DNA from: Marasmius tenuissimus
Lineage: Eukaryota; Basidiomycota; Agaricomycetes; Agaricales; Marasmiaceae
Assembly (NCBI GenBank): GCA_029532415.1
Contig: JAQOTA010000058.1
Location: 1,240,001 to 1,304,000 of the forward strand
Length of the DNA stretch: 64,000 nucleotides
Reading direction: 5' to 3'
The stretch's first letter is position 1. Every line of letters begins with the position of its first letter. Positions 1 through 9,981 of this stretch are shown here, piece by piece. Position numbers and translations under genes: made by a program. A model generated the notes under the pieces. The model saw only the letters and a program-made list of their open reading frames with translations. It did not search any database and was not told the DNA's origin.

Positions 1-1003
1 GACCTCGGTGGTCTGTATGTTTTACATGTCGGGCAATATTTCACGCGTACCCTAAGTTCAACGAGCAGTCAGCAAGTACGATGCAAAGAGAAGTGAAGAG
101 ACATACACGTCCGAGCGGACCTTGAGATCTCTAGGCATCGGAGCACGAATACCCCCATCTGACGAAGAGGTCGAAGGGTACGGCGGATCGGGGTCTAGAT
201 TCCTGGGGAGGATTCCTGGATCCATAGTAGCCTACATCCCCAAATGAATAACATACTGCGAAGAGATTAGACCGCAAACATACCGCAGTCAGCATGCTCG
301 TGATAACCATGACAGCCAGGTACGCTCCTACTATCACAATTGCTTTCCCACCTCCTCCTAAGTTGGACCAATACCAGGGACATGTTGCCCCAAACCAGAA
401 TCCGGCAATAATGAGAACGATACTGAAACAAAATATGAATGCCCAGGGATTGTCACCGCCTGTGAGTAGTCTTCCGTTGAGGAAAAACCGGTTCCTGGAC
501 GGATGAAGCTCATGATTTCGGTACGGTTTATTGGTCTTGGGGTTCATTCTAGGGCTATCGGAGAGGAAGGCGGTATGCGGGTAAGGAGAGGGGGTAAATG
601 AGGACGAAAGGTCGGTATTCGATGACCTGCGACGGTCTCTACGACGAGTTTGTGAGAGGATGTGCTCGTTGTTGCGCGATGGAGAGGAGGGTTTGTATCG
701 CCTGATTGACATGGCTTCTTCTTCCTGTACTTTGCCATGACTGCTCATGGGGTCGTCGTCGTCATATTCTTGGGTAACACTGTCCTCGCCAATATCCATC
801 GACAACCCACGACGAAGATTGAAGACCTTGTTGGTGTCGTTGCGGTCGGAGCTGTCTGATTCGCGGTGAGAAATATCCTCGAGAGCAAAAACGTCTCTTT
901 GGGGAGAATGTTGATTCGGCCTGGACGGACGAAAGAACGATGCAGAGGGCTGGATACCGCCAGCGTGTGTTGTGCTCATCGTTGTCGTCAATGTCGGTGG
1001 CAT
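1..1003 (-). CDS. ERF2: Erf2-type DHHC palmitoyltransferase, N-terminal part (cut by window edge)
   Basis: Catalytic subunit of a protein S-acyltransferase that attaches palmitate to cysteines of Ras-type proteins at the ER/Golgi membrane (family knowledge). Read exons: 1003-284, 231-107 and 51-1 (open). A disordered Ser/Arg-rich head of about 165 residues precedes two membrane segments (about 185-204 and 220-238). Exon 2 then reads DPGILPRNLDPDPPY and exon 3 VKYCPTCKTYRPPR, which is the entry into the DHHC cysteine-rich domain and is characteristic of Erf2 homologues. The DHHC motif itself lies beyond position 1. Introns are 52 and 55 bp with GTATGT donors. Start ATG at 1003; an in-frame ATG at 979 is an alternative. 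Only 43 bp separate this start from the divergent PPAT gene. Family assignment is firm; the gene is incomplete only because of the window edge. Confidence 0.88.
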
Positions 1004-1046
1004 CGTCGAAGTAGAAAAGAGAGGAGGGTGTCACGTGCGCTCGCTA

Positions 1047-2149
1047 ATGTCTTCCGTGTCCACGGCACTTGTGATTGCGACCCTCCCATCCGCGTACTCC
1101 CCGGCTGGCGAGGACCCTCCTTCATTTCTCTCTTCAGTCATAAATGCAGCAAGCGCAACGGCTCAGAAGCGCGTCGTAGTCGTACTTATCTCCCGGTTGT
1201 TCAACAAGCATCCCAGCATTATCAACAACATCGAGCTATTCCCAGGAGTTCAAAGACTGCTCACTTATATCTATGTTCAGGCATCCAGGGACGACCATCC
1301 GCTTCTAGAAGTTGATGTTATTCTGAGAGGCCTAGATGAGAAGCTCAATATTACGGCGGACGATGAGGAGGAGTTAGCGGTCGATGCCGTTTACCGCGTC
1401 TCAGGCGATACCATCCTTATCCCTTTACCGACAGAGCTACTTTCGTTGCCTCAGATCTTCGTGGATCCAGCGGTCGATGACTCGGGCTCCTTACAGGACA
1501 CACCATCTCCGACGACATCGGTAGTTGGCGACAGATCCACCTACGCAGTCACTGCTCTTGGAGGAACTTTTGATCACCTCCACAGCGGGCACAAGATTCT
1601 CCTCTCGATGGCCGCATTTGTTACCTCTCGAAGGATCATTGTAGGGGTGACCCACTCCTCCCTACTAGTCCGCAAGACGCACGCGTCCTTGATTGAATCA
1701 CTCGACATACGAATCGAAAACGTTCGGAGATTCCTAAAGAGATCTGCGCCTCATTTGGAGGTGTACGACATCGTTCCTATTGAGGATGTGTACGGACCCA
1801 CAGCATGGGACACCGAGGTTGAGGCTTTGGTGGTCAGCAAAGAAACCCTGCGCGGCGCTGATGAAAGTGAGTTTTTCCTCGGGTCCAAGCCTTCAATATC
1901 CTCTAATAGTACATGAACCCAGTTGCCAAACTCCGTGCCTCGAAATCTCTGTCACAACTCGATACGCTGGTCGTCGATGTCATCTCTTATACTTCCTCCA
2001 ACTTGGACGATAGTGACCAGGAATGGCTGAGGAACACTAAGATGAGCAGCACGGCCATCAGGGAATGGATTTATCGAAATGGAAATGGCGACAGAGAAGG
2101 GGTTTCTATAGCGGACTCTGCGGAGACGCCCAGGGAGGCTGAGAGATGA
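1047..2149 (+). CDS. CAB4: Phosphopantetheine adenylyltransferase (CoA biosynthesis)
   Basis: Catalyses ATP plus 4'-phosphopantetheine to dephospho-CoA, the fourth step of coenzyme A synthesis. Exons 1047-1866 and 1923-2149 give about 348 residues. The nucleotidyltransferase signature GGTFDHLHSGHK lies near residue 172, followed by RRIIVGVTHSSLL and the SKETLRGADE segment expected before the intron. The exon 2 sequence contains the MSSTAIREWI block that closes the active site. The N-terminal about 165 residues are a variable extension, as in other fungal monofunctional enzymes; no dephospho-CoA kinase domain is fused. The ATG at 1047 is the only plausible start; the frame is open upstream to a GTG at 972 but without ATG. 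The stop codon sits at the left breakpoint of the MFS tandem duplication. Confidence 0.9.
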
Positions 2150-2424
2150 ACGGATGGGTACCAGTTGATCAACTTGCGAATTCATGTACTATCGATTGTC
2201 AACTATATCTGTAACGCACAAGTAACTCCCGAGATCTTGGGGGGCCTTGTGGCAGACCGTGAGCCACATATTCCGATCCCTGGTAGGTCTCCAGCTCGGT
2301 GTACATCATGGTCTGCTGACACTGTATTTGCTGCTCATAGCTTGAGCACGCATGATAAGTATGTGATACCCCAGGTCCGAGGTTTACCCGGTGTACTGTT
2401 CTTGTCAACTCCTGAAAGTATCGG

Positions 2425-2430
2425 TATAAA
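2425..2430 (+). promoter_or_regulatory. TATA box of MFS copy 1
   Basis: TATAAA lies 41 bp upstream of the ATG at 2471. The aligned position upstream of copy 2 reads TTCAAA, so the element is not conserved between the duplicates. Confidence 0.55.
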
Positions 2431-2470
2431 ATTTTCCACCCCACGAACTTCTTTTACTTTTACGACCATC

Positions 2471-4266
2471 ATGCAAACTACGGATCATGAGCTCGAGCAG
2501 TTACCTCGTCAGCCAGAGTCTCACTCAATCAGACATGTCCATCATGAAAAGCAAAGTCCGGAACTTTCAGAATGCAATGAAGCAAAAGCAGACCAACCCG
2601 AAGCTGGCCCTGAGCCTGGCGCTCCCTTTACGCAGACCAGGGCTCAAGTAACTAAAGCCCGTATACAACTGGCCGCCCTCTTCTGGGTTTTGTTCTTAGC
2701 TGGATGGAACGACGGCACCACCGGTCCTCTCTTGCCAAGAATACAAGAAGTTTACCACGTATGTCGTGCCCTTGCACGTATTTCGAGCCCCACGCCGCAT
2801 GAACTCATAAAGATCTATTAGGTGAACGATACTATCGTTTCGTTGATCTTCATTTTTGCATGTGTCGGTTTTGTTTCTGGAGCATGTCTAAACGTGCCAC
2901 TTTCAGATAAGTATGGTTTTGGGAAGGTAAACTTTCGTTGATTTCGTCCGTTTTGTGAACATGTTCTCAGCCCTCATATGACCATACGCGCAGGCTCTAG
3001 TGCTTGGTACGTTCTGTCGAGCTTTTCGTTTGCGATCAGATGTCTAGATGAGGCTCGACAGGCTCTGCCCTCCAGACAGTGGCATACGCGTTGCAGAGTG
3101 CAAACCTGCCTTTCCCTGTTTTCGTCATGGCCTATACCATCAACGGCGTCGGCCTATCCATCCAGGTGGGTCGTTTTGTGCTCTCGGTTATCATGTTCTT
3201 TGAACATGCATGTATTTTCTAGGATGCACAAGCGAACGGCTTCGTTGCCTCTCTCAGGAAAAACACCGAGACCAAAATGGGTTTACTCCACGCAGCCTAT
3301 GGCGTCGGGGCATTTGCGGCCCCTCTGGCCTCCACCCAGTTCTCACAATTGAAGCACTGGTCGTTTCACTACCTCTGCTCCCTCGGAATCGCATTCATCA
3401 ACACCATATTGGTTCTAGCAGTCTTCAAATTGAAGACCCAGGACGGTGAGGCATCTTTCACGGCTCTGCATCTAATGTTAGCTATAAATGACGACTGTTT
3501 CCCTACGCATCTCCACTTCGCAGACTGTCTCGTCGAAATTGGACAGACGCCGGGCGAGAAAGACCAAGGCAGCAAACACGGAACCTTCAGGCAGATATTG
3601 ACCCACAGAAACGTCCATCTCATGGCGTTTTTCATCTTGGTATACGTTGGTGTCGAGGTCACAATTGGTGGATGGATTGTAACGTTCCTGATTCGTGAAC
3701 GGAGCGGTGGCCCCGACGCTGGGTATATCTCGTCCGGGTTCTTTGGAGGGCTTACGGTCGGACGTGTGGCCCTTCTATGGATCAACAACCTGGTGAATTT
3801 CTTCGCATGAAGCGAGGGAGACAATTGACTGACTGACCAATCTATAGTTGGGCGAGCGCAACGCCATGTTCGTTTACGCCGCACTATCCATTGGGTGAGT
3901 CTTGTTCCGCCATATCGTCTGCCAGCCGCTCAACACTTCTCCAGTCTTGAGCTCGTCGTCTGGCTCGTCCCTTCTCTCATAGGAGGTGCAGTCGCTATCT
4001 CTATCGTTGGTTTCCTCCTAGGTCCTATGTACCCCATCACCATGAACCACGCCGGACGCGTTCTTCCCCGGTGGATTCTCACTGGAGCAATTGGGTGGAT
4101 CGCAGGCTTCGGCCAGGCAGGCTCTGCTCTCTTCCCGTTCATGACTGGAGCGTTGGCGAATAAACACGGTATCAAGAGTTTGCAGCCATTATTGGTTGCT
4201 ATGATGGTGGCCATGACAGTGCTTTGGGCCGTGGTTAGTTTCACTGGAAGAAGAAGGAAGGATTAA
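2471..4266 (+). CDS. MFS transporter, tandem copy 1
   Basis: Membrane transporter of the major facilitator superfamily; substrate unknown. Eight exons: 2471-2758, 2822-2926, 2994-3006, 3062-3165, 3223-3445, 3524-3792, 3848-3894, 3945-4266, giving 456 residues. A hydrophilic head of about 70 residues is followed by FLAGWNDGTTGPLLPRIQ in the first membrane segment, then VNDTIVSLIF in the second, and a C-terminal half with LLGPMYPITMNHAGRVLPR. The pattern resembles the fungal MFS group that includes yeast Bsc6, but that link is inference. Exon 3 is only 13 nt. All splice sites are GT-AG and all phases join. Copy 2 follows directly downstream in the same orientation; more distant copies lie near 22.8-27.6 kb. 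Confidence 0.88.
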
Positions 4267-4538
4267 GTATTCATAGGGCTGGCTTTCGAAGTCAATGGTC
4301 TAGGGATTTATTCGGAGATGAAATAATCGATCTTGGATTGTTATATGGTTGTATGGTATAGTATAAGATAAGTGCTTGTTGACATTCTTTCCAGCCTCGA
4401 ATGTCGTGCTCTTCGAGGTCCACGACGCGCGTCTCGAAGTTTTATCGGAGACAATATTCAACTCTCGTAAATGGCACTTCTGGTGGGTTATTGGCTGTCC
4501 TTCGGACGAATGAATCTGTATCGAGACCCATCGAGCCG

Positions 4539-6935
4539 AGATGAACGGATGGGTACCAATTGATCAACTCACGATTTCACGTACTATCGATTTTCTACTA
4601 CCATATCTGTAACGCGCAAGTGACACCCGAGATCTTGTAATGCCTTGAGGCAGATCGTGGGCCGCATATTCCGATACCTGGTAGGTTTTACTCTCGAGCT
4701 CGATGTCGTACTAGATGGGCCCCGGTGCTTTGAGCATTCATGATCCCCCAGATCCGAGGTTTACCCGGCGCACTCTCCTATCGCTTCAAATTTTGATTTC
4801 CACCCCGCGAGCTTCTTTCACTCTTTTACGACCATCATGCAAACTGCGGATCATGAGCTAGAGCAGTTACCTCGTCAGCCCGAGTCTCATTCAATCAGAC
4901 ACGTCCACCACGAAAAGCAAAGTTCCGAACCTACAGAGCGCATTACCGATCGGGAAGCAAAGGCCGCTCAACCCCGAGCTGGCCTCGAGCCAGACGCTCC
5001 CTTTACGCAGACGAAGGCTCAAGTAACTAAAGCCCGTGTACAACTGGCTACCCTCTTCTGGACTATGTTCTTGGCTGGATGGAACGACGGCACCACCGGT
5101 CCTCTCTTGCCAAGAATGCAGGAAGTTTACCACGTAGGTTGGATTCCTCACACGTTTTTCAGGCCTCATTAAACAATGACTGATTATGCCCTCTCTAGGT
5201 CAACGATACCATCGTGTCGCTGATCTTCATCTTTGCGTGTGTGGGGTTCATTTCTGGGGCATGTCTAAACGTGCCACTTTCGGACAAGTATGGCTTCGGG
5301 ATGGTGAACTCTTCTTTATCTCATCCATTCTGTGATCATTCTCTCAGCCCCTTCTGTAATCTCACGCACAGGCTCTAGCAATTGGTACGTCTTGTTCATA
5401 TTTTGTTTGTGATTAGATATTTGAACACTGTTCTACAGGTTCCGTTTTCCAGACGGTGGCATACGCACTACAGAGTGCAAACTTACCTTTCCCTGTTTTT
5501 GTAATGGCCTATACCATCAATGGAGTAGGCATGTCCATTCAGGTGGGTCGTTTGATGCTCGTAGATGATATGTACCACTAACGTATCTCTCTAGGATGCA
5601 CAAGCGAACGGTTTTGTTGCCTCCTTAAGAAAGAACACCGAGACCAAGATGGGTTTCCTTCACGCAGTCTATGGCCTCGGGGCGTTGGCGGCACCTCTTG
5701 TCTCTACCCAGTTCGCACAGTTGAAGCATTGGTCGTTTCACTACCTTTGCTCCCTCGGAGTCGCAATCATCAACTTCATATTGGTTGTGGCAGTCTTCAG
5801 ATTGAAGACTCAGGATGGTGAGGCGTCTCTTACACTTCGGTGTCCGATAGCGACGACTTGCGCTTGTGTCCTCACATGCTTTTGATCTGCAGAATGTCTT
5901 GCTCAGATCGGACAGACAGCAGGTGAGAAGGATCAAGAGAGCAAACACGGAACCTTCAGGCAGATATTGGGTCAACGAAGCGTGCATCTCATGGCGTTCT
6001 ACATTTTGGTATACGTTGGCGTCGAGTTTACAATTGGGGGGTGGATTGTAACGTTCGTGATTCGTGAACGGAACGGTGGCCCCGACGCTGGATATATCTC
6101 GTCTGGATTTTTTGGAGGACTCATGGTCGGACGTGTGGCCCTTCTGTGGATAAACTCTCTGGTAGGGATTTCCTCGCGGGCAACGATGCATAAACTCGAC
6201 TAATTGACCTCCTTTCGATCTCGTTCGTAGTTAGGCGAGCGTAACGCCATGTTCCTTTACGCCGGACTAGCCATTGGGTAAGTCTCCTTCCTTCATATCG
6301 TCTGCCAGTCGCTCAACTTTCTCCAGTCTTGAACTCGTCATCTGGCTCGTCCCTTCTCTCATAGGAGGTGCAGTCGCTATCTCTATCGTTGGCTTCCTCT
6401 TAGGCCCTATGTACCCCATTACCATGAACCACGCCGGTCGCGTCCTTCCGCGGTGGATTCTCACTGGGGCCATCGGGTGGATTGCTGGCTTCGGTCAGGC
6501 AGGCTCTGCCTTCTTCCCGTTCGTGACCGGGGCATTGGCGAATAAGTACGGTATCAAAAGTTTGCAGCCATTGCTGGTCGCCATGATGGTGGCTATGACG
6601 ATACTTTGGGCCGTGGTTGCTTTCACCGGAAGGAGGAGGAAGGATTGATCACCCGAAAAATAACTTTCTGAGTAAATGGATTAGGGATCTAGTCGGAGGT
6701 GTGTACACAAAAATACTCGATTCTGAATTTTTATATGGTTATATGGCATAAATGAATGAATGCAAGTTGTTGACATTCAATCCAGCTCGAGTGTCCTGTA
6801 CTTCGAAGCCCGCGATGCACGTCTGGAATGCCAAGTTCATCGAGACAGCTCGTACACCTCCCGAAAAATGACGCTCTTGGTAGGTCGCTAGTTGTCCTTT
6901 CGACGAATCAATCCATACACAAGACCTAATGAGCC
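4539..6935 (+). repeat. Tandem duplication unit 2 (MFS gene with flanks)
   Basis: Second copy of the unit described at 2141. The 3' flank, including the TTGTTGACATTC motif and the segment ending near GAGCCGAG, is recognisable at 6766-6935 but more diverged than the coding exons. The 3' intergenic stretch 6649-6970 holds only this flank. A third, gene-less relic of the 3' flank lies at 8545-8775. Confidence 0.78.
4837..6648 (+). CDS. MFS transporter, tandem copy 2
   Basis: Paralogue of the preceding gene with the same eight-exon layout: 4837-5133, 5199-5303, 5372-5384, 5439-5542, 5595-5817, 5893-6161, 6231-6277, 6327-6648, giving 459 residues. Lengths of exons 2-8 are identical to copy 1, including the 13-nt exon 3. 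The N-terminal hydrophilic head is three codons longer. Key blocks are kept: FLAGWNDGTTGPLLPRMQ, VNDTIVSLIFIFACVGF and LGPMYPITMNHAGRVLPR. The frame is intact throughout, so the copy should be functional. Its promoter lacks the TATAAA seen in copy 1. Substrate unknown. Confidence 0.88.
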
Positions 6936-6970
6936 GAGCTCGCTGTGTCAGCCCTCGTTTCAAACCCCGT

Positions 6971-7682
6971 CTACTGAGCAGTAGCAAGGCCCTTGACCAG
7001 TGCCTGGACAATCGCGATTGCGCTGCTCCTAGGCACACTGACACCGGTGGCGCCGCCACCCACCGCAGTTCCAGACCCAGCAAAAGAGCTGCAGTACGGG
7101 ATGCTGGTCGGGAAAGCCGTAGTCGTACCACCAACGACTGTTGCAGGAGTCACGACCACAGTGATTGTGGCGCCCTCGACGATGCCTGTGGATACGGTGG
7201 GGTTTCCAGCGACTGTGGTACCTCCAACGACGACGGTGGTGGTGCCGTCTCGAGCAGCGAGCGAAACGGCGGTGGTGACTGGAACGGCTGCTGTGCCGGA
7301 GGCGGCGACTGAGCTGATGGTACCGCTGCCAGTACCCCCGACAGGGCCTGAGGATGGCAAAGCGACGGTAGGGAAGGCGCTAGAGCTGATGACTCCACTA
7401 GCAGTACCACCGACTGGTCCGTTGCCGATGCAGACCGAGGGGACGGCGGTCGAAGAGGCGGTCAAAGTGACCGTGGTTGGACCACTGAAAGTACCACCAC
7501 CGGGCGCAGTGACAGTCACTGGACTCGCACCGACCGAAGAGGTAACGGTGAAAGCCTGTGGGGCGGGAACCTGGAGAGATGTGGTCAACATGGGCGTCGA
7601 CGACAACGATGAGAAACATTCGTACCGCAAAGGCGAGAGAGACCAAGGTCGCCAAAGTAACAGTTCTAAGCAGAGATTCCAT
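6971..7682 (-). CDS. Small secreted Val/Thr/Gly-rich protein
   Basis: Not a family I recognise. Exons 7682-7626 and 7570-6971 encode 218 residues. Exon 1 is exactly a signal peptide (MESLLRTVTLATLVSLAFA) and a 55-bp intron ending CTCTCCAG separates it from the mature part, which begins VPAPQAFTV. The mature chain is low complexity: Val, Thr, Ser, Ala and Gly dominate, with repeated short units such as NGPVGGTASG and SGPVGGTGSG, and only two cysteines. The C-terminus ends ALVKGLATAQ without a clear GPI signal. A cell-wall or extracellular matrix role is plausible but unproven. The repeats and extreme composition produce long open frames on the opposite strand, which I regard as artefacts. Confidence 0.75.
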
Positions 7683-8544
7683 CGTTTATGGTACTTCGAG
7701 AAGTTGTTTGAGGAGTAGATGAAAGTTGGACGAGAGCGGACTTGAATCAATCCCGGCTCGCAAAACTTCTATTTAACTGTCCGCAAAATAAAAACGCGAC
7801 TGGACTTCGGCTACTCAGAGGTGTGGCTGAATGCGGGCCTGGCTCGCTTTGGCCAATCCGCAGTATCAGTTGCCCTCTTCGTTGCTTGCTGCGGAGGCAA
7901 CAAACCTGTATTCATTCGAAGTTCTGTTTGAACTTTCAAATACGGGTTTCAGGGTAAACGGTAAGATTCAGGCTTGGCTGTCATGATTCGTGCAATGAAG
8001 CCATCATGCGCACACAGTGACACGGCGTGCCGATATATGAAGGATGATGGCACGAAGGAGGCTCTGAGAAGGTCGTTTCTTGCGGTTCATCGACTGGGTG
8101 CGACAACAAAGACCAAAAGCTCCCTTAGCGTTTCGAATCGCATTGAATGGCGGTATCGGCGTCGTCAATGAACAAGCAGCCTCTTCCGAGAAAGCCATGA
8201 CAGACACAAAAACCCAGGCATGCTGCTGTAATGATCCATATCAATAATGAGAATGGTCTACGGCAATTTGAGACCTACTGGCTTAAGTATGGAATCTTGG
8301 AACGAGTGCGTGTGTTCACAATTCACCTTGGCGTGAGGGCGTGAGTGTACCTGAAAGACTGCGGAAAAGCCTGATGGGGGGTCAGAATCGAAGCCCACAT
8401 ACGACGCGTGGCAACTGTATGTACAGTGATTGAGACTGTAACCTGGGCTTGCCAAAGCTTGCACTGAGCGCATGAAACGACTAGGGGAAACTGTGTCGGA
8501 GTTAGCCTCGACGGACATGGAGATTGCGGAAGCATCGTATATCA

Positions 8545-8775
8545 TTTTACATAAGTTGTTATATGCTGTCGTGGTACAGAATGAGCGCTGATTGACATCC
8601 GGTCCAGCCTCGGAATTCATGCTCTTTGAAGACTGTAGCGATCACGCCTTGAAAGGAAGTCCTTTGGAGACAACTCAGCTACTTGCCTGGACGAACAATA
8701 TAAATGATACTCACGGTAGAACATCGGTTATCTCTACGACGAATCAGTCTGTATCCGACATCCATTGAGCTGAGC
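8545..8775 (+). repeat. Decayed third copy of the MFS 3' flank
   Basis: Shares an ordered series of short matches with 4330-4540 and 6720-6935: a TTGTTATATG block, TTGACAT followed by CCAGCCTCG, a GGAGACAA block, a CGACGAATCAGTCTGTATC block, and CATTGAGC near the end. No MFS coding sequence precedes it. Confidence 0.6.
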
Positions 8776-9939
8776 CCGAGCGTGAGTGATTGAGAAAAAT
8801 GCAGAGGGGCCCCGATGAACATGAAGGATCAGGATACCCCCCGCTCGTGAAAGCCCCATAGGTCGGAGCCGCCAAGGGCCTATGACTACGCAAGACTGGA
8901 ATTGGTTCCAGTTACGCAATCTATTTTCTCGCGCCTGGCTACATCCCCTTGGATGAAGCCAGCGACATTCAAGGCGATCGCCCCCTGCGCTCGACGCAAT
9001 TACGGTTGCGTCGCCAGCGATCCTACGAGCACTGGAAACAGAGCATGAAGAGGAGAGATATTAACATGATGTGAAGCTGTCGAGGGAAGAAAGGCGGGAG
9101 GGAAAGCATATTGGACGAGCCGCTTATCGTGAGGCGGGCAATAATGGATGAGGAGTTGAGTCCGTAAAATGTGAACAAGCTGGTCTTCGATTGCAAGTAC
9201 AGCATGCTGAAGATGAGCGAAACGCCCAATAGTTATTAGTGTTCAAAAAGGACAAGCACCAAACGAGGGATCTCCCATCGAAACAACAGCAGGCCCATTT
9301 TGGGTATATGGCTGCGAATTCTGTTCGGAACGCTACCACAGAAACAATTCATGTAGGGGCCTGTGCTGCGTTCCAGCAAGAACAGCACCGTGTCCGTGTC
9401 GGGATGCCATCGTAAAGATCCTCCGCCTATCCAAGTAAGCCATCAATGGATGACAGCAAAATTTCGGCGATTATTTTGTTTGAACTCAGCTGTTGTGGGT
9501 TTCACGGGAGGTATTGGAATAGCGCGAGTTGGGAAGAGAAATTCTGGATTTCGAGAATGTTGCAAAAGGTACATTGCCACTGAGATCTGGAGGATTTAGA
9601 GTACGCAAGGTGGATGTCATCCATAAAGGTGGTATGATGATAGTTGAAAAGGACGTTGTGGGGGGGATGCGAGGAATCGGTCAAACTCTACCTTATGCGC
9701 CTAGACTAAGTCATTCTAGTGACTCGTCGGGTGGTCGAGTCAGCCATACGCAGTATAAGCGCGGTTGATTGAATTGGTGTTGAAAGAGGGGAGCTGACGC
9801 GTCCACTCTGCGGGATGGTGGCGCAGTCCACAGTTGGACGCCGTGGGAACAAATAGCTGTTAGCTCCCAGTTGGAGTCAGTCACTAGTCACTGGTCAGGC
9901 GGGTAAACTGAGACACTTGACTGCGGTGCTGCGCTTCAC

Positions 9940-9947
9940 TATAAAAA
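9940..9947 (+). promoter_or_regulatory. TATA box of PB1-domain gene
   Basis: TATAAAAA ends 34 bp before the ATG at 9982, a usual spacing for fungal core promoters in this window. The start itself has a good context (CACCACCATGA). Confidence 0.5.
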
Positions 9948-9981
9948 GAAGATCGAGTTCATTCTGTAAGTCATCACCACC

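Larger units (their letters stand above)
2141..4538 (+). repeat. Tandem duplication unit 1 (MFS gene with flanks)
   Basis: The segment starting at the PPAT stop codon (GAGATGAACGGATGGGTACC) is repeated from 4539. It carries about 320 bp of 5' flank, one complete MFS gene, and about 270 bp of 3' flank. The 5' and 3' flanks align to unit 2 with scattered substitutions and small indels, so the duplication is not very recent. The intergenic stretches 2150-2470 and 4267-4836 contain no other gene that I can support. Confidence 0.8.
7683..9981. other. Gene-poor stretch of 2.3 kb
   Basis: Short open frames on both strands (for example 8258-8620 minus and 9529-9768 plus) lack ATG-initiated family signals, codon bias or convincing splice partners. 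The only identifiable content is a relic of the MFS 3' flank at 8545-8775 and the PB1-gene promoter near 9940. I see no RNA gene. Confidence 0.6.

Noticed and set aside
972..1046. 25-codon N-terminal extension of PPAT
   Set aside because: It would start at GTG and overlap the divergent Erf2-type coding region; the first ATG is at 1047.
6993..7718. Long plus-strand open frame opposite the secreted Val/Thr-rich gene
   Set aside because: Mirror of a low-complexity gene with strong codon bias; no signal peptide, and the minus-strand model has a clean signal-peptide exon and intron.
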